Made by a program: the position numbers and the translations under genes. DNA of 50,721 nt from Candidatus Zixiibacteriota bacterium (GTDB taxonomy: Bacteria > Zixibacteria > MSB-5A5 > UM-FILTER-46-8). The DNA lies in assembly GCA_014730345.1 (NCBI GenBank), contig WJIJ01000063.1:1-50721 (forward strand), in the 5' to 3' direction. The notes under the pieces were generated by a model. The model did not search any database, had not been told where the DNA came from, and worked only from the letters and a program-made list of their open reading frames with translations. Below are positions 7,206 to 18,680 of this stretch, in pieces. The first letter of the stretch is position 1. Every line of letters begins with the position of its first letter.

Positions 7206-7610
7206 ATGGGACTTGATTTTATAAACCGTGTCGCTAAAGCTTCCGTAATACTTGCGCTTATTCAATTACCTTTTGTAACTGTTTATTTAGGGTGGCAGAT
7301 CGCATTGGGTGTTTTGCTGGGAGCGTTCTGGGGCGCGGCGAATTTGATGCTTATTAAATACATAGTAACCGGCGTTATTACCCCGAACCCAAAATCGAAA
7401 AAGAGAGCGTTAATACTCGGCGCTGTCAAATTCCCTTTATTGTATGGATTGGGGTACCTTTTGCTGATATCGGAAATATTCACGCCCGTAAGCCTGCTTG
7501 CGGGCTTTACTATAATATTCCTGGTAGCTTTTTTGAAAGCTCTGGGCCGCTATTTATTGGATAACAAGATAATATCGAGCGAGATGCCTAAAAATTTCAA
7601 TAAGGAATAA
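7206..7610 (+). CDS. atpI: ATP synthase subunit I-like membrane protein
   Basis: A 134-residue protein with four predicted hydrophobic helices, of the poorly conserved ATP synthase I chain family, placed between atpZ and atpB as usual. Subunit I proteins assist assembly of the c-ring or membrane insertion rather than catalysis. The start ATG follows the atpZ stop by 6 nt, so the genes are probably translationally coupled. The family is assigned from position, size and hydrophobic pattern with the central basic loop (PKSKKRA); sequence identity alone would be a weaker argument. Confidence 0.8.
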   Translation: MGLDFINRVAKASVILALIQLPFVTVYLGWQIALGVLLGAFWGAANLMLIKYIVTGVITPNPKSKKRALILGAVKFPLLYGLGYLLLISEIFTPVSLLAGFTIIFLVAFLKALGRYLLDNKIISSEMPKNFNKE

Positions 7611-7615
7611 ACCGA

Positions 7616-8464
7616 ATGTTAACATCGAAGTTGTTGCCTTATATACTTATAGCGAGCGAAGCCGGACATAAAGCCGCCGAACATGGCGCGGGCCATGGCG
7701 AACACGGAGGCCGCCCGGAACTGCCGCACCTGTTTTTACTGCTTAAATCGATTTTCCCGCATGCGGGGTGGGCGGAATGGCTGGAGCATTACCATCCGGT
7801 GGTGTTTTCGTTTATTGTTATAATCATCCTGTCGATTGTCGCCTACCGTTCAGCCAGTAAACGCGCGATGATACCATCGGGACTGCAGAACGCGGCCGAA
7901 TGGATTGTCGAGGGACTCAGGGACTTTTTAATGGGTATTCTCGGGCCGCAGGGGAAAAAATTCATACCATTTTTAGGCACGCTTTTCATTTATATTTACG
8001 CGATGAATGTCTTCGCTTTAATTCCCGGAGGTTTTTCTCCCACTTCTAATTTGAATACGACTCTGGGTATGGCAATTGTCGTGTTCTTTTATGTTCAATA
8101 CACGGGTATGAGGAAAAATGGCATCCTGGGATATTTACACCACATGGCGGGATCGCCTAAATCAGCGGTGGAATGGTTCCTGGTTCCGTTATTCTTGCCG
8201 TTGCATATTATCGGCGAATTGGCAAAGCCGGTAAGTTTAAGCCTTCGTCTTTTCGGTAATATATCGGGCGAGGATGTGCTTTTGGCGGTGTTTGTAGTAT
8301 TGGGTATTTCGCTGTTGAACTTCCTGCCGGTGCCGGTTGGACTGCCGTTGCATTTGCCGTTTATATTCCTGGCATTGTTGCTGAGTTTTGTGCAGGCGCT
8401 GGTGTTTACTTTGTTATCGACGATTTATTTCGCCCTGATGTTCCCGCATGACGAGGAGCATTAG
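7616..8464 (+). CDS. atpB: F0F1 ATP synthase subunit a
   Basis: Membrane stator subunit forming the proton half-channels beside the c-ring. The 282-residue product has the expected multi-helix layout, and the essential arginine is Arg211 in the SLSLRLFGNISG motif, preceded by GELAKPVSL. The C-terminal helix contains the FVQALVFTLLSTIYF pattern conserved in the family. The N-terminal 50 residues are histidine- and glycine-rich (His18, 23, 27, 30), an extension of unknown purpose ahead of the first helix. It follows atpI by 5 nt. Confidence 0.96.
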   Translation: MLTSKLLPYILIASEAGHKAAEHGAGHGEHGGRPELPHLFLLLKSIFPHAGWAEWLEHYHPVVFSFIVIIILSIVAYRSASKRAMIPSGLQNAAEWIVEGLRDFLMGILGPQGKKFIPFLGTLFIYIYAMNVFALIPGGFSPTSNLNTTLGMAIVVFFYVQYTGMRKNGILGYLHHMAGSPKSAVEWFLVPLFLPLHIIGELAKPVSLSLRLFGNISGEDVLLAVFVVLGISLLNFLPVPVGLPLHLPFIFLALLLSFVQALVFTLLSTIYFALMFPHDEEH

Positions 8465-8523
8465 AATTAAGATAGAAGATTAAACTTGGAACTGTATAAA
8501 GAAGAAAGGTAAGGAGAATAAGG

Positions 8524-8754
8524 ATGGACGCAGGAACAGCATTAGGTTTCGCACTTCCCATCGGTGTAGCCATGGCGGCTATAGGATCCGGTTTAGGTTT
8601 GGGTAAGGCGGTAGGTTCGGCGATGGAGGCTATGGGCCGTCAGCCGGAAGCCGCGGGCAAAATTCAGACCGGTATGATTATCGGCGCGGCATTTATTGAA
8701 GCGCTGACAATTTACGCCCTGGTAACCGTATTCATTCTTCAGGGTAAGATGTAG
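8524..8754 (+). CDS. atpE: F0F1 ATP synthase subunit c
   Basis: Forms the rotating proteolipid ring. The 76-residue hairpin has two helices joined by the RQP polar loop (residues 39-41). The ion-binding carboxylate is Glu59 in [13 protein letters not shown]. Positions that supply extra ligands in Na+-coupled rings are not conserved: the residue after Glu59 is Ala, not Ser/Thr, and the glutamine expected in helix 1 is Leu26. Proton coupling is therefore the likelier reading. An AAGGAGAATAAGG ribosome-binding region precedes it. Confidence 0.96.
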   Translation: MDAGTALGFALPIGVAMAAIGSGLGLGKAVGSAMEAMGRQPEAAGKIQTGMIIGAAFIEALTIYALVTVFILQGKM

Positions 8755-8826
8755 CGAGAATTACCATCCGGGTCCGCGCGGCGGGTCCGGGGGGAAGTTT
8801 TTGTTTAACCTAACTGGAGAGAGAAT

Positions 8827-9333
8827 ATGGGAGAGATAGCATCTTCTCTTGGTCTTGAACTCGGACAACTGGTAACTCACGCGCTGGGTTTCCTCCTGGC
8901 GGTCTGGATTCTGAAGAAATTCGCATGGGGACCGTTGCTTAATCTTCTTGATGAACGCAAGCAAAAGATCCAGGGCGAATTTGACGATATCGAGCGTCAA
9001 AAAGAAGAGATGACCAGGCTAACTGAAGAGTATCAAAAGAAACTCGATGATATAGACGCGGAAGCGAGAAAGCGTTTACAGGAAGCGGTTAGCGAGGGCC
9101 AGAAAATCGCCGCGGAGATAAAGGACCAGGCGAAAAACGAACAGAAGGAAATAGTAGCGAAAGCTAAACAGCAGATTGACGCTGAGATAGCTGCCGCCCG
9201 GACACAGCTTCGCAATGACATGGTAAATATGGCAATCCAGGCGGCGTCGAAGGCTATAGAAGAAAAGATGGATGATGAAAAACAGCGCAAACTAATCTCT
9301 GATTTCATTGAAGATCTGGAAGGCGTTAAATGA
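8827..9333 (+). CDS. atpF: F0F1 ATP synthase subunit b
   Basis: Peripheral stalk subunit. The 168-residue product has one N-terminal membrane helix (about residues 15-35) followed by a long charged, heptad-like coiled-coil stretch to about residue 140. There is a single b gene, with no b' paralogue nearby. A 72-nt gap with GC-rich direct and inverted repeats separates it from atpE; such spacers often tune expression of subunit c relative to b. Its stop overlaps the atpH start (ATGA). Confidence 0.94.
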   Translation: MGEIASSLGLELGQLVTHALGFLLAVWILKKFAWGPLLNLLDERKQKIQGEFDDIERQKEEMTRLTEEYQKKLDDIDAEARKRLQEAVSEGQKIAAEIKDQAKNEQKEIVAKAKQQIDAEIAAARTQLRNDMVNMAIQAASKAIEEKMDDEKQRKLISDFIEDLEGVK

Positions 9334-9878
9334 TTGAACAGCAGGTAGCCAAAAGATATGCCGCGGCGTTGTTCACTGCCGCAAAGAGCAAGGATATGGT
9401 GGATAAGGTTTCCGAGGAGTTGAATCTTTTACGGAGTATCATAACCACTGACCGGGCGCTGATCAACTTTCTTGACGCGCCCCAGATAAAAGATGAGGAT
9501 AAACTCAGCCTTGTAGACGCTATCTTTAAGGAGAATTTTTCCGAACTGGTATACAGCTTTGTTCGAGTGACGGTTGACAAGCGCAGGTCAACGCATATGA
9601 TTGCCATCATTGACCAGTTCGCCAATTTATTTGAAGAGGAGAAGGGCGTTTTGAGGGTCAATGTAACCACAGCCGTTCCTCTTGAAGGCGACCTGCGTGA
9701 TAAAATCAAATCCAAGCTTAAGGAGATCACCGGCAAGGAAATCATCCTGTTTCCGAGGGTAAACGAGAAGATAATCGGCGGGATGATAATCAATATGAAA
9801 AACCACGTTATAGATGGTTCGGTCAGGCACAGGCTGACCAATATAAGAAACCAGCTGATTGCGTTGAAGGTGCATTAA
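9330..9878 (+). CDS. atpH: F0F1 ATP synthase subunit delta
   Basis: Links the F1 head to the peripheral stalk. The 182-residue protein begins with the family-typical KRYAAALFTAAK segment and ends with the conserved GGMIINMKNHVIDGSVRHRL pattern of OSCP/delta proteins. The start overlaps the atpF stop in an ATGA arrangement, indicating coupled translation. Confidence 0.95.
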   Translation: MIEQQVAKRYAAALFTAAKSKDMVDKVSEELNLLRSIITTDRALINFLDAPQIKDEDKLSLVDAIFKENFSELVYSFVRVTVDKRRSTHMIAIIDQFANLFEEEKGVLRVNVTTAVPLEGDLRDKIKSKLKEITGKEIILFPRVNEKIIGGMIINMKNHVIDGSVRHRLTNIRNQLIALKVH

Positions 9879-9919
9879 AATAGAAAAAAAGTAGTTAGTA
9901 GAAATAAAAGGAGCGAGTT

Positions 9920-11428
9920 ATGGCTTTAAAGCCGGAGGAAGTATCTTCGGTAATACTAAAAGAGATTTCCAAATACGAAACTAAGTTGGAAATGGAATCT
10001 GTGGGGACAATCCTGCAGATTGGTGATGGTATTGCCCGTGTTTGGGGATTAGAAGATGCGATGATGTCCGAGCTGGTTATGTTCCCGAACGACGTTATCG
10101 GCATGATTCTCAACCTCGAAGAAGACAACGTTGGTGTGGCGATTTTCGGTGATGATACCGACATCAAAGAGGGCGATGAAGTACGCAGGACCGGACGTAT
10201 CGCTTCGGTGCCGGTGGGAGACGCGGTTATCGGCAGGGTTGTAAATGCTGTTGGTCTGCCTATCGACGGTAAGGGTCCGATTCCGCTGGACGAGACTTAC
10301 AATATCGAGCAAGTGGTGCCCAACGTGGTTCAGCGCCAGCCGGTAAAGGAACCTTTGCAAACCGGTTTGAAGGCTATCGACTCCATGATTCCGATCGGCA
10401 GAGGTCAGCGTGAGCTTATCATCGGCGACCGCCAGACCGGTAAAACCGCGCTGGCTATCGATACCATAATCAACCAGAAGGATACCGATGTATTCTGCAT
10501 CTACGTAGCTATCGGTCAGAAACAGTCGACGGTGGCCCAGGTGGTGAAAGTTCTCGAAGACCACGGAGCAATGGATTACACGACTGTGGTCGCGGCAACA
10601 GCTATCGAGAAAGCTCCTCTCCTGTTTATCGCGCCTTACAGCGGATGCGCCATGGGCGAGTATTTCCGCGATAAAGGACAGCACGTGCTGGTAATTTATG
10701 ACGACCTTTCCAAGCACGCTCAGTCGTACCGTCAGTTATCGCTTCTGTTGAGACGTCCGCCGGGACGTGAAGCGTACCCTGGTGACGTTTTCTACCTGCA
10801 TTCACGTTTGCTGGAGAGGGCGGTGAAATATTCTGACGCGATGGGCGGCGGTTCATTGACGGCATTGCCTATTATTGAAACCCAGGCGGGTGACGTATCC
10901 GCATATATTCCCACAAACGTTATTTCGATTACGGACGGTCAGATATTTCTTGAGTCAGACCTGTTCTTCTCGGGTGTTCGTCCGGCGATTAACGTGGGTA
11001 TTTCCGTTTCGCGCGTAGGCGGCAACGCCCAGTCGAAGGCTATGAAGCAGGTCGCGGGAAGGTTAAGGCTTGACCTTGCCCAGTACCGTGAGTTGGCGGC
11101 ATTCGCCCAGTTCGGTTCGGATCTCGACGACGCCACTAAGGCGCAGTTGACTCGAGGCGAAAGGATGGTCGAGTTATTGAAACAGGGGCAGTATGTTCCG
11201 GTACCGCTGGAAAGGCAGGTATTGATCATCTGGGCGGGTGTTAATGGATACCTTGATTCAGTCAGTGTCGACAGGATAAGTGAATTCGAGATCGGGCTGA
11301 ACAAGTTCGTGGATGATAAATACCCGGATATACTTCATACTATTGCCAAGGATAAAATAATTTCCGACGAGACCAAGGCCAAGCTGGAGAAGGCGGTTTC
11401 GGAATTCAAGGGCCAGTTCATGTCTTAA
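9920..11428 (+). CDS. atpA: F0F1 ATP synthase subunit alpha
   Basis: Non-catalytic nucleotide-binding subunit of the F1 hexamer. The 502-residue length is standard. The P-loop GDRQTGKT is at about residues 169-176, followed by the [12 protein letters not shown] segment and the arginine-containing [11 protein letters not shown] signature. The start follows a GGAGCGAG ribosome-binding site. It is placed between atpH and atpG as usual. Confidence 0.98.
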   Translation: MALKPEEVSSVILKEISKYETKLEMESVGTILQIGDGIARVWGLEDAMMSELVMFPNDVIGMILNLEEDNVGVAIFGDDTDIKEGDEVRRTGRIASVPVGDAVIGRVVNAVGLPIDGKGPIPLDETYNIEQVVPNVVQRQPVKEPLQTGLKAIDSMIPIGRGQRELIIGDRQTGKTALAIDTIINQKDTDVFCIYVAIGQKQSTVAQVVKVLEDHGAMDYTTVVAATAIEKAPLLFIAPYSGCAMGEYFRDKGQHVLVIYDDLSKHAQSYRQLSLLLRRPPGREAYPGDVFYLHSRLLERAVKYSDAMGGGSLTALPIIETQAGDVSAYIPTNVISITDGQIFLESDLFFSGVRPAINVGISVSRVGGNAQSKAMKQVAGRLRLDLAQYRELAAFAQFGSDLDDATKAQLTRGERMVELLKQGQYVPVPLERQVLIIWAGVNGYLDSVSVDRISEFEIGLNKFVDDKYPDILHTIAKDKIISDETKAKLEKAVSEFKGQFMS

Positions 11429-11459
11429 CTTTAGACTATAACCGGAATAAGCTGATAAT

Positions 11460-12317
11460 ATGCGTGGAATAAGAGAAATAAGAAGACGGATTCGGTCCGT
11501 TGAATCGACAAAACAGATTACGAAGGCTATGGAAATGGTCGCCGCCGCTTATTTACGCCGTGCGCAGGCGAGAGTGGAAGCGGCGAGGCCATATTCCGAG
11601 AAACTGCGCCAGATACTTAACTCCCTGGCGGGCGCATCGGATATATCCCATCCGCTTTTCGAGCAGAGGGAAGTGAAGAATACGGCCATTGTGATGTTGA
11701 CCGGCGACAGGGGTCTTTGCGGTTCGTATAACCAGAATGTTATACGGGCTACGGAAATCCTGCTTAAAGAGCATTCTCAGGATGAAGTGGAGCTGGTTAC
11801 GATTGGTAAAAGGGGCCGGGATTATTTCAGGAAACGGGATTGGAAAATCACGGCTGAGCATATTGATTTCGGCGGCAGGCTCGATTTTGAGCGCACCCAG
11901 CAAATCGCGAAAGATGCCACCGAGATGTTCCTTTCGGGCGAAGTCGATGAGGTTAAGCTTATCTATACCAGGTTCGTGTCCGCGGTAACATTCAGGGTAA
12001 CCGTTGCCGATTTCCTTCCAATTGCCAAACCGGAAGTGGAGGAAGGCGCCGCGTCATTGGATTATATCTATGAACCCGATTCGGAATCGATATACGCGGA
12101 GATACTTCCTAAATATATTGAGAACATGGTTTATATCGCCTTTGCCGAATCACTGGCAAGCGAGCATGGGGCAAGGATGATGGCCATGGGCAACGCCACC
12201 AAGAATGCCGAGGATATGATAGACAGCCTGACGTTGTTGCGCAATAAAGTCCGCCAGGCGTCCATAACCAACGAACTCCTCGACCTTGTCGGCGGAGCGG
12301 AAGCGCTCAAGGGATAA
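11460..12317 (+). CDS. atpG: F0F1 ATP synthase subunit gamma
   Basis: Central rotor shaft. The 285-residue product has the conserved N-terminal RRIRSVESTKQITKAMEMVA helix and the C-terminal MGNATKNAEDMIDSL / RQASITNEL segments of the family. It is the last gene of this operon: a strong terminator follows immediately and the next gene is convergent, so atpD and atpC, which normally follow, must lie elsewhere. Confidence 0.97.
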   Translation: MRGIREIRRRIRSVESTKQITKAMEMVAAAYLRRAQARVEAARPYSEKLRQILNSLAGASDISHPLFEQREVKNTAIVMLTGDRGLCGSYNQNVIRATEILLKEHSQDEVELVTIGKRGRDYFRKRDWKITAEHIDFGGRLDFERTQQIAKDATEMFLSGEVDEVKLIYTRFVSAVTFRVTVADFLPIAKPEVEEGAASLDYIYEPDSESIYAEILPKYIENMVYIAFAESLASEHGARMMAMGNATKNAEDMIDSLTLLRNKVRQASITNELLDLVGGAEALKG

Positions 12318-12345
12318 TAGAATAGCCATGGCTTATAATTTTGAA

Positions 12346-12389
12346 AAGCCTCCAGTTGGTTTACACAACTAACGGGAGGCTTATTTTTT
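12346..12389 (+). terminator. Terminator of the atp operon, possibly bidirectional
   Basis: An outer stem AAGCCTCC/GGAGGCTT (12346-12353 and 12375-12382) with an inner AGTTG/CAACT stem is followed by ATTTTTTG. On the minus strand the hairpin is followed by TTTTC, so it may also stop the convergent 13.4-12.5 kb transcript, more weakly. Confidence 0.88.
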
Positions 12390-12493
12390 GTTTCATTCGC
12401 TGTAAGGGGCTTGTTGAAAGACGTGCTACCCTTTATGGAGAAGCACTCCACAGGAATTTCTAAACAAGCTTTCAGGGGACCACCCGGCGTTCA

Positions 12494-13383
12494 TCAGCTC
12501 CCATCTGTTTCCACCAGGAAGACCATCGATAACCTACGGAAGTTATAAGCGGAAGTATCGGTAAAAGCCTGGCTATTTACCGCATCAAGAGTAATATGAA
12601 AATAGCCGGATTGGGCAGGGGTGGTTATGAATGTACGGTACCGTTTATCTCCAAGGTAATCCGGTTTGTACAGGGTATACTCGCCGCGGCCGACATGTAC
12701 GGTAAATTCACCAGTCGTATCGCGGGCGAGGAACTCAACTGTGATTCCTTCTTCCGGATGGAACCGAGGAATGTTGTACAGTGAATCGAGACCTATTATG
12801 TCGTCAATATCATAGGCGAACTCGCCCCGGCTTAATGAAATAAGGTATAGGGAATCAAAAGCATTATAAGTAGAAGCGGCGGGTTTTTTCCCGGAAGCGC
12901 CGCCAATTTTATTCATTATCCAACCGTTGCGGGGTTCATAAGGAGTACCGAGACGTTCCAGAAACCCGGTAACGGAGACGAACTCGGTCACCTGCTTTTG
13001 AAGCCTGATGATAGTATCGGGTTCGGCGGATGTATCTTCGGCGATGGAATTAAAGGTGGTTATAATGGTATCGTTAACCGTAATCCATGCCTTGTCGAAG
13101 ACGTCTATGGCGTTGGTGTCGCTGTATTCGGTTTCAATAATGTATTCTTTACCGCTCCGGACTAAATTCCTCCAGAAGTGAATAACTTCAACATCGTCCG
13201 AATAAGCGAACATGGTTGTTTCCGGTATCTCCAGGCTGACCAGTTTAGTTTCAAACAATGTGGTGAAATCCTTGGTGGCGATATCGGTTAACGCGTATTC
13301 ATCGGTATAGGGTTCAAATGTGGGGTTTTCGCATGATGCGGAAATGACCGATAGAATAATCAGGAGAGGGATAATGTACTTCA

Positions 13384-13384
<1 letters not shown>
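12494..13384 (-). CDS. Lipoprotein of unknown function
   Basis: The 296-residue product has a short lipoprotein signal with a lipobox ending at Cys18 (ISASC). The rest is a mostly beta, Asp/Thr-rich extracytoplasmic protein with no family I recognise. Its ATG overlaps the uvrB stop by one base (TAATG), so it is translationally coupled to uvrB although a functional link is not obvious. It is the final gene of the long minus-strand run and converges on atpG. Confidence 0.8.
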
Positions 13385-15378
<1,994 letters not shown>

Positions 15379-15384
15379 ACCGAT

Positions 15385-15393
15385 ATTATAACA
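15385..15393 (-). promoter_or_regulatory. Extended -10 promoter of uvrB
   Basis: Minus strand TGTTATAAT (TGn plus a perfect TATAAT). Its last base lies 7 nt from the ATG, placing +1 at the start codon. No good -35 is seen at 17 nt, as expected for an extended -10 promoter. Confidence 0.55.
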
Positions 15394-15438
15394 GAATTAT
15401 TGAACTTATGGTTTCAATTCCTTGTGATTTGATCATTA

Positions 15439-16713
15439 TCAGGTCTTATGCAACTCGCTTAATACTTCCCCGACCGTGTAATGTGAACCGGTCAATAGTA
15501 TTATATCATCCGCGTCCGCTTTTTTCAATGCCGTTTGGAAAGCTTCACGGACATTAGGAATTACGACAAAATTCGCTTTTAAGGTTTTGGCCGCTTCCTC
15601 CAGGTCGGCGGGATCCGCCGCTCTCTCCGAAGAGGGCTTGGTTAATATAATGGATTGGCTGAATTTCTGTATATCCCACAGGATGTGATTATAGTCTTTG
15701 TCCGACAGAACGCCAAAGATAGTTATAATCTTTTTGCCGGGGGCAAGTTCTTTTATGGTATCGCGGATTACTTCGATACAGGCGGTGTTATGGGCCACAT
15801 CAGCGAGCACCAGCGGTTTTTCCGATAATACCTGCAAACGCCCTTTCCACTTGACATCACGGAAACCCGCGAGAACAGCGCGGTCAGTAATTTTAACGTC
15901 CCTGTTCCTTAGAATTTCGATAGCGGTCAGGGCGGTCAAGGCGTTTTCAAGCTGATGCCTGCCCGGGAGGCCGACAAAGATATTGTTGTATTTGCGGGTT
16001 CTGGTGAATGCCTCGATATTGGTGCCTTTGAAGTTTAGATTTTTAACCAGCCACTGATTTTCATCATGTACGGAGATTAAATTAGAGTTCCGTTGCTTAC
16101 ATATTTCCCTAAGCGTTTTACGCACCCGCCGATCGCGTGAAGCGGTTATACAGGGCACCCCCGGTTTAATTATGCCGGCTTTTTCACGGGCGATAAGTTC
16201 AACGGTGTCACCGAGGGATTTGGTATGCTCGAGGGATATATTGGTGATGATGGATACAAGGGGCGTGATTACATTGGTGGCGTCAAGCCTTCCGCCCATT
16301 CCCACTTCAATAACCGCGAAATCTACCTCTTTCTCGGCGAAATACTCAAATGCCATAGCGGTGGTAATCTCGAAAAAAGACACGGGGATATCATCCATTA
16401 ACTTGCGGTTTTTCTCGACGAAACGCACCACGAAATTTTCCTCGCAATTACGGTATCCGATACGCATCCTCTCGGTGAAATCAACGAGATGAGGCGAGGT
16501 TAAAAGGCCCACTTTGAATCCGGCGGCGGTAAGGATGGATTGGATAAAAGCCGCGGTCGAACCTTTGCCATTGGTTCCGGCGATATGAACGGTCGGGTAT
16601 TTATCCTGGGGATTATCGATGGCATCGAGATACGCGCGAATTCGTTCCAGCCCCAGTTTAATTCCGAATCTCTCAATGGAATAAAGAAAATCGAGAGTTT
16701 CGCGATAGGTCAT
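15439..16713 (-). CDS. folC: Bifunctional folylpolyglutamate synthase/dihydrofolate synthase
   Basis: ATP-dependent ligase adding glutamate to dihydropteroate and folates. The 424-residue Mur-ligase-type protein has the P-loop GTNGKGST near residue 47, the LTSPHLVDFTERMR folate-binding loop and the C-terminal LTGSHYTVGEVL end. The start overlaps the accD stop as ATGA. The accD-folC adjacency is widespread in bacteria. Confidence 0.95.
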   Translation of the reverse strand: MTYRETLDFLYSIERFGIKLGLERIRAYLDAIDNPQDKYPTVHIAGTNGKGSTAAFIQSILTAAGFKVGLLTSPHLVDFTERMRIGYRNCEENFVVRFVEKNRKLMDDIPVSFFEITTAMAFEYFAEKEVDFAVIEVGMGGRLDATNVITPLVSIITNISLEHTKSLGDTVELIAREKAGIIKPGVPCITASRDRRVRKTLREICKQRNSNLISVHDENQWLVKNLNFKGTNIEAFTRTRKYNNIFVGLPGRHQLENALTALTAIEILRNRDVKITDRAVLAGFRDVKWKGRLQVLSEKPLVLADVAHNTACIEVIRDTIKELAPGKKIITIFGVLSDKDYNHILWDIQKFSQSIILTKPSSERAADPADLEEAAKTLKANFVVIPNVREAFQTALKKADADDIILLTGSHYTVGEVLSELHKT

Positions 16714-17567
16714 TTTTGTCCCGGTGGTTGTACTGCCATGTAATCGAGGGCAAGGGAGATGTTACGTTTCAAATCTTTGCGGTGGCTTATAAAATCAATA
16801 AAACCATGTTCGAGGAAGAATTCAGATGATTGAAAGCCGGGAGGAAGGTCCTGGCCAATTGTCTGTTTGATTACCCTCTGCCCGGCGAAGCCGAGAAGCG
16901 CCTGCGGTTCGGCGATTATTATATCGCCGAGGGAGGCGTAGGATGCCATAACTCCCGCGGTTGTCGGGTTGGTCAGCACAGAGATAAAGGGTATCTTTTC
17001 GTCGTAAAGAAGCGCCAGAAGGGCGGAGGTTTTAGCCATCTGCATAAGGGACAGGATACCCTCCTGCATACGGGCGCCGCCGGAAGATGAGATAATAATA
17101 AGCGGAATCCTTTTTTCAAGAGCGCGTTCTATGGAGCGGGCGATTTTCTCACCGACAACCGATCCCATGGAGCCGCCCACGAAGGTAAAGTCCATAACAG
17201 ATATACTAACCGGCTTTTTATCGATATTGCCGGTACCGGTAATAACCGCGTCATTAAGGCCGCTTTTTTTGCGCGCCGCCTTGATGCGCTCGGTGTATTT
17301 TTTTGAATCCTTGAATTCGAGGGGGTCATCGGAAACGAGATTATCATCGAATTGCTCGAGCTGTCCGTCATCGAGAATCAAGCGGATATAATCCTGGCTG
17401 GCTATCCTGAAATGGAAATCGCATTTATTGCAGACCCAAAAACTTTTCTCGAGCTCTTTGACGTAGATAATTTCCCCGCAGTTTTTGCACTTGGTCCATA
17501 AACCGTCGGGAATTTCTTTTTTGGGCTCGCCTTTCTGGGGAGCTGAACTTTTCCTGAACCATTCCAT
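16710..17567 (-). CDS. accD: Acetyl-CoA carboxylase carboxyltransferase subunit beta
   Basis: Transfers CO2 from biotin to acetyl-CoA, forming malonyl-CoA for fatty-acid synthesis. The 285-residue product carries the N-terminal four-cysteine zinc finger (Cys27, 30, 46, 49), followed by the crotonase-like core with SSSGGARMQEG and GVMASYASLGD segments. The alpha subunit gene is not adjacent, so the complex partner lies elsewhere. The gene ends in an ATGA overlap with folC and starts one base after rimI ends. Confidence 0.97.
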   Translation of the reverse strand: MEWFRKSSAPQKGEPKKEIPDGLWTKCKNCGEIIYVKELEKSFWVCNKCDFHFRIASQDYIRLILDDGQLEQFDDNLVSDDPLEFKDSKKYTERIKAARKKSGLNDAVITGTGNIDKKPVSISVMDFTFVGGSMGSVVGEKIARSIERALEKRIPLIIISSSGGARMQEGILSLMQMAKTSALLALLYDEKIPFISVLTNPTTAGVMASYASLGDIIIAEPQALLGFAGQRVIKQTIGQDLPPGFQSSEFFLEHGFIDFISHRKDLKRNISLALDYMAVQPPGQK

Positions 17568-17568
17568 A

Positions 17569-18021
17569 TTAAAACGCCCTGGTCATTATTAACGCGTCTT
17601 CGTTCGGTCTACTATAATAATTTCGGCGGATATTCTCCACCGTAAAGCCGAATCTTTTATACAAATTAATGGCGGGTTGATTGCTTTGCCGGACTTCGAG
17701 CCAGCAGTAAGCACAACCGCGCTGTTTCGCGTCCGTAAATATAAATTTTAATAATTCAGTTCCCAAGCCTTTTTTTTGATATTTTGAATCAATAGCGAAA
17801 TTCGCTATCTGGCATTCATCTTCGATTATGTATATAACCGCGTAACCGATAACCTGTTCGGCGGATTCAATTACCCAGTTGAACGAATATGAAGAATTGA
17901 GTTCGACGGCAAAGGAGTAATCGGGCCACGGATTAGAGAAGAGCTCATGCTCAAGCTCGATTATCCGGGGCAGGTCGTCAATAGTCATACCCCTGATGTT
18001 ATAATCAACTTCGCGGTTCAT
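17569..18021 (-). CDS. rimI: GNAT N-acetyltransferase, RimI-like
   Basis: 150 residues from the ATG at 18021, which overlaps the tsaB stop as ATGA; the longer frame to 18126 runs inside tsaB and is rejected. It has the GNAT core, with the acetyl-CoA pyrophosphate-binding segment KYQKKGLGTELL and the C-terminal AINLYKRFGF motif typical of RimI. RimI acetylates the N-terminus of ribosomal protein S18 in E. coli and is often encoded beside tsaB/tsaD; the substrate here is inferred. Confidence 0.9.
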   Translation of the reverse strand: MNREVDYNIRGMTIDDLPRIIELEHELFSNPWPDYSFAVELNSSYSFNWVIESAEQVIGYAVIYIIEDECQIANFAIDSKYQKKGLGTELLKFIFTDAKQRGCAYCWLEVRQSNQPAINLYKRFGFTVENIRRNYYSRPNEDALIMTRAF

Positions 18022-18680
18022 TTTGGTTTTTTGGCGTCGGGTTCCCGGAGATAGCAGGGCGTTGAGTTTTCTATATCGAGTAAAATCCCCGAATTGTAGT
18101 TTTGCAAAGTTAACTCGGAAATACATCCAGTATCCGGGAAAAGGAGTTGTTTCCCCGCTAATGTAAACTTTTTTCGGAGGTTTTTATCCAGTTTACTGAT
18201 GCCCGGGCCTGTAATTATCGCGTCATCGGGGATGCCCGAAACCACTTTTGCCCTGTCTAAAGTCGAAGGAATTTCAATTGTATCCAGTTTATTGTTATCC
18301 CTGCGATATACGGCCCTATAAAATTGCCCCCGGCGGGCGTCGATTATTGGAACTATTGTCCCGGGATTTTTTATCATGTTGGCGATAGCAAGCGTTGAGT
18401 GTATGCCGGTTATTGGAGTATTGAATGGATGCGCCAATCCTTTCGCCGCCGAAAGGGCTACCCGCAGTCCGGTGAAACTTCCCGGTCCTTCGATAAATCC
18501 AATGAGGTTGACATCTCCGGGCTTAATGCGGGCTTCATCGAAAACTTCTCTTATATAGGAATGCACGGTAGATGTTGAGCCCCTGCGGATATCGAATATT
18601 CTCTCCGCTGCTACCGAACCATCGATGGCAATCCCGGTTGCCCCTCTCTCCATGGATGTATCGATTACAAAAACTTTCAT
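18018..18680 (-). CDS. tsaB: tRNA threonylcarbamoyladenosine biosynthesis protein TsaB
   Basis: Scaffold partner of TsaD in the complex that makes t6A37 on ANN-decoding tRNAs. The 220-residue ASKHA-fold protein has the N-terminal VIDTSMERG strand-loop and the GPGSFTGLRVALSAAKGLA motif diagnostic of TsaB. It overlaps tsaE upstream and rimI downstream by 4 nt each. tsaD and tsaC are not in the window. Confidence 0.95.
   Translation of the reverse strand: MKVFVIDTSMERGATGIAIDGSVAAERIFDIRRGSTSTVHSYIREVFDEARIKPGDVNLIGFIEGPGSFTGLRVALSAAKGLAHPFNTPITGIHSTLAIANMIKNPGTIVPIIDARRGQFYRAVYRRDNNKLDTIEIPSTLDRAKVVSGIPDDAIITGPGISKLDKNLRKKFTLAGKQLLFPDTGCISELTLQNYNSGILLDIENSTPCYLREPDAKKPK

Noticed and set aside
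8524-8754. Sodium-type c-ring
   Set aside because: The helix-1 glutamine position is Leu26 and the residue after Glu59 is Ala, so the extra Na+ ligands are missing.
18022-18126. Longer start for the RimI-like gene
   Set aside because: The extra 35 codons lie inside tsaB and precede the GNAT fold; the ATGA overlap at 18021 matches the style of neighbouring genes.
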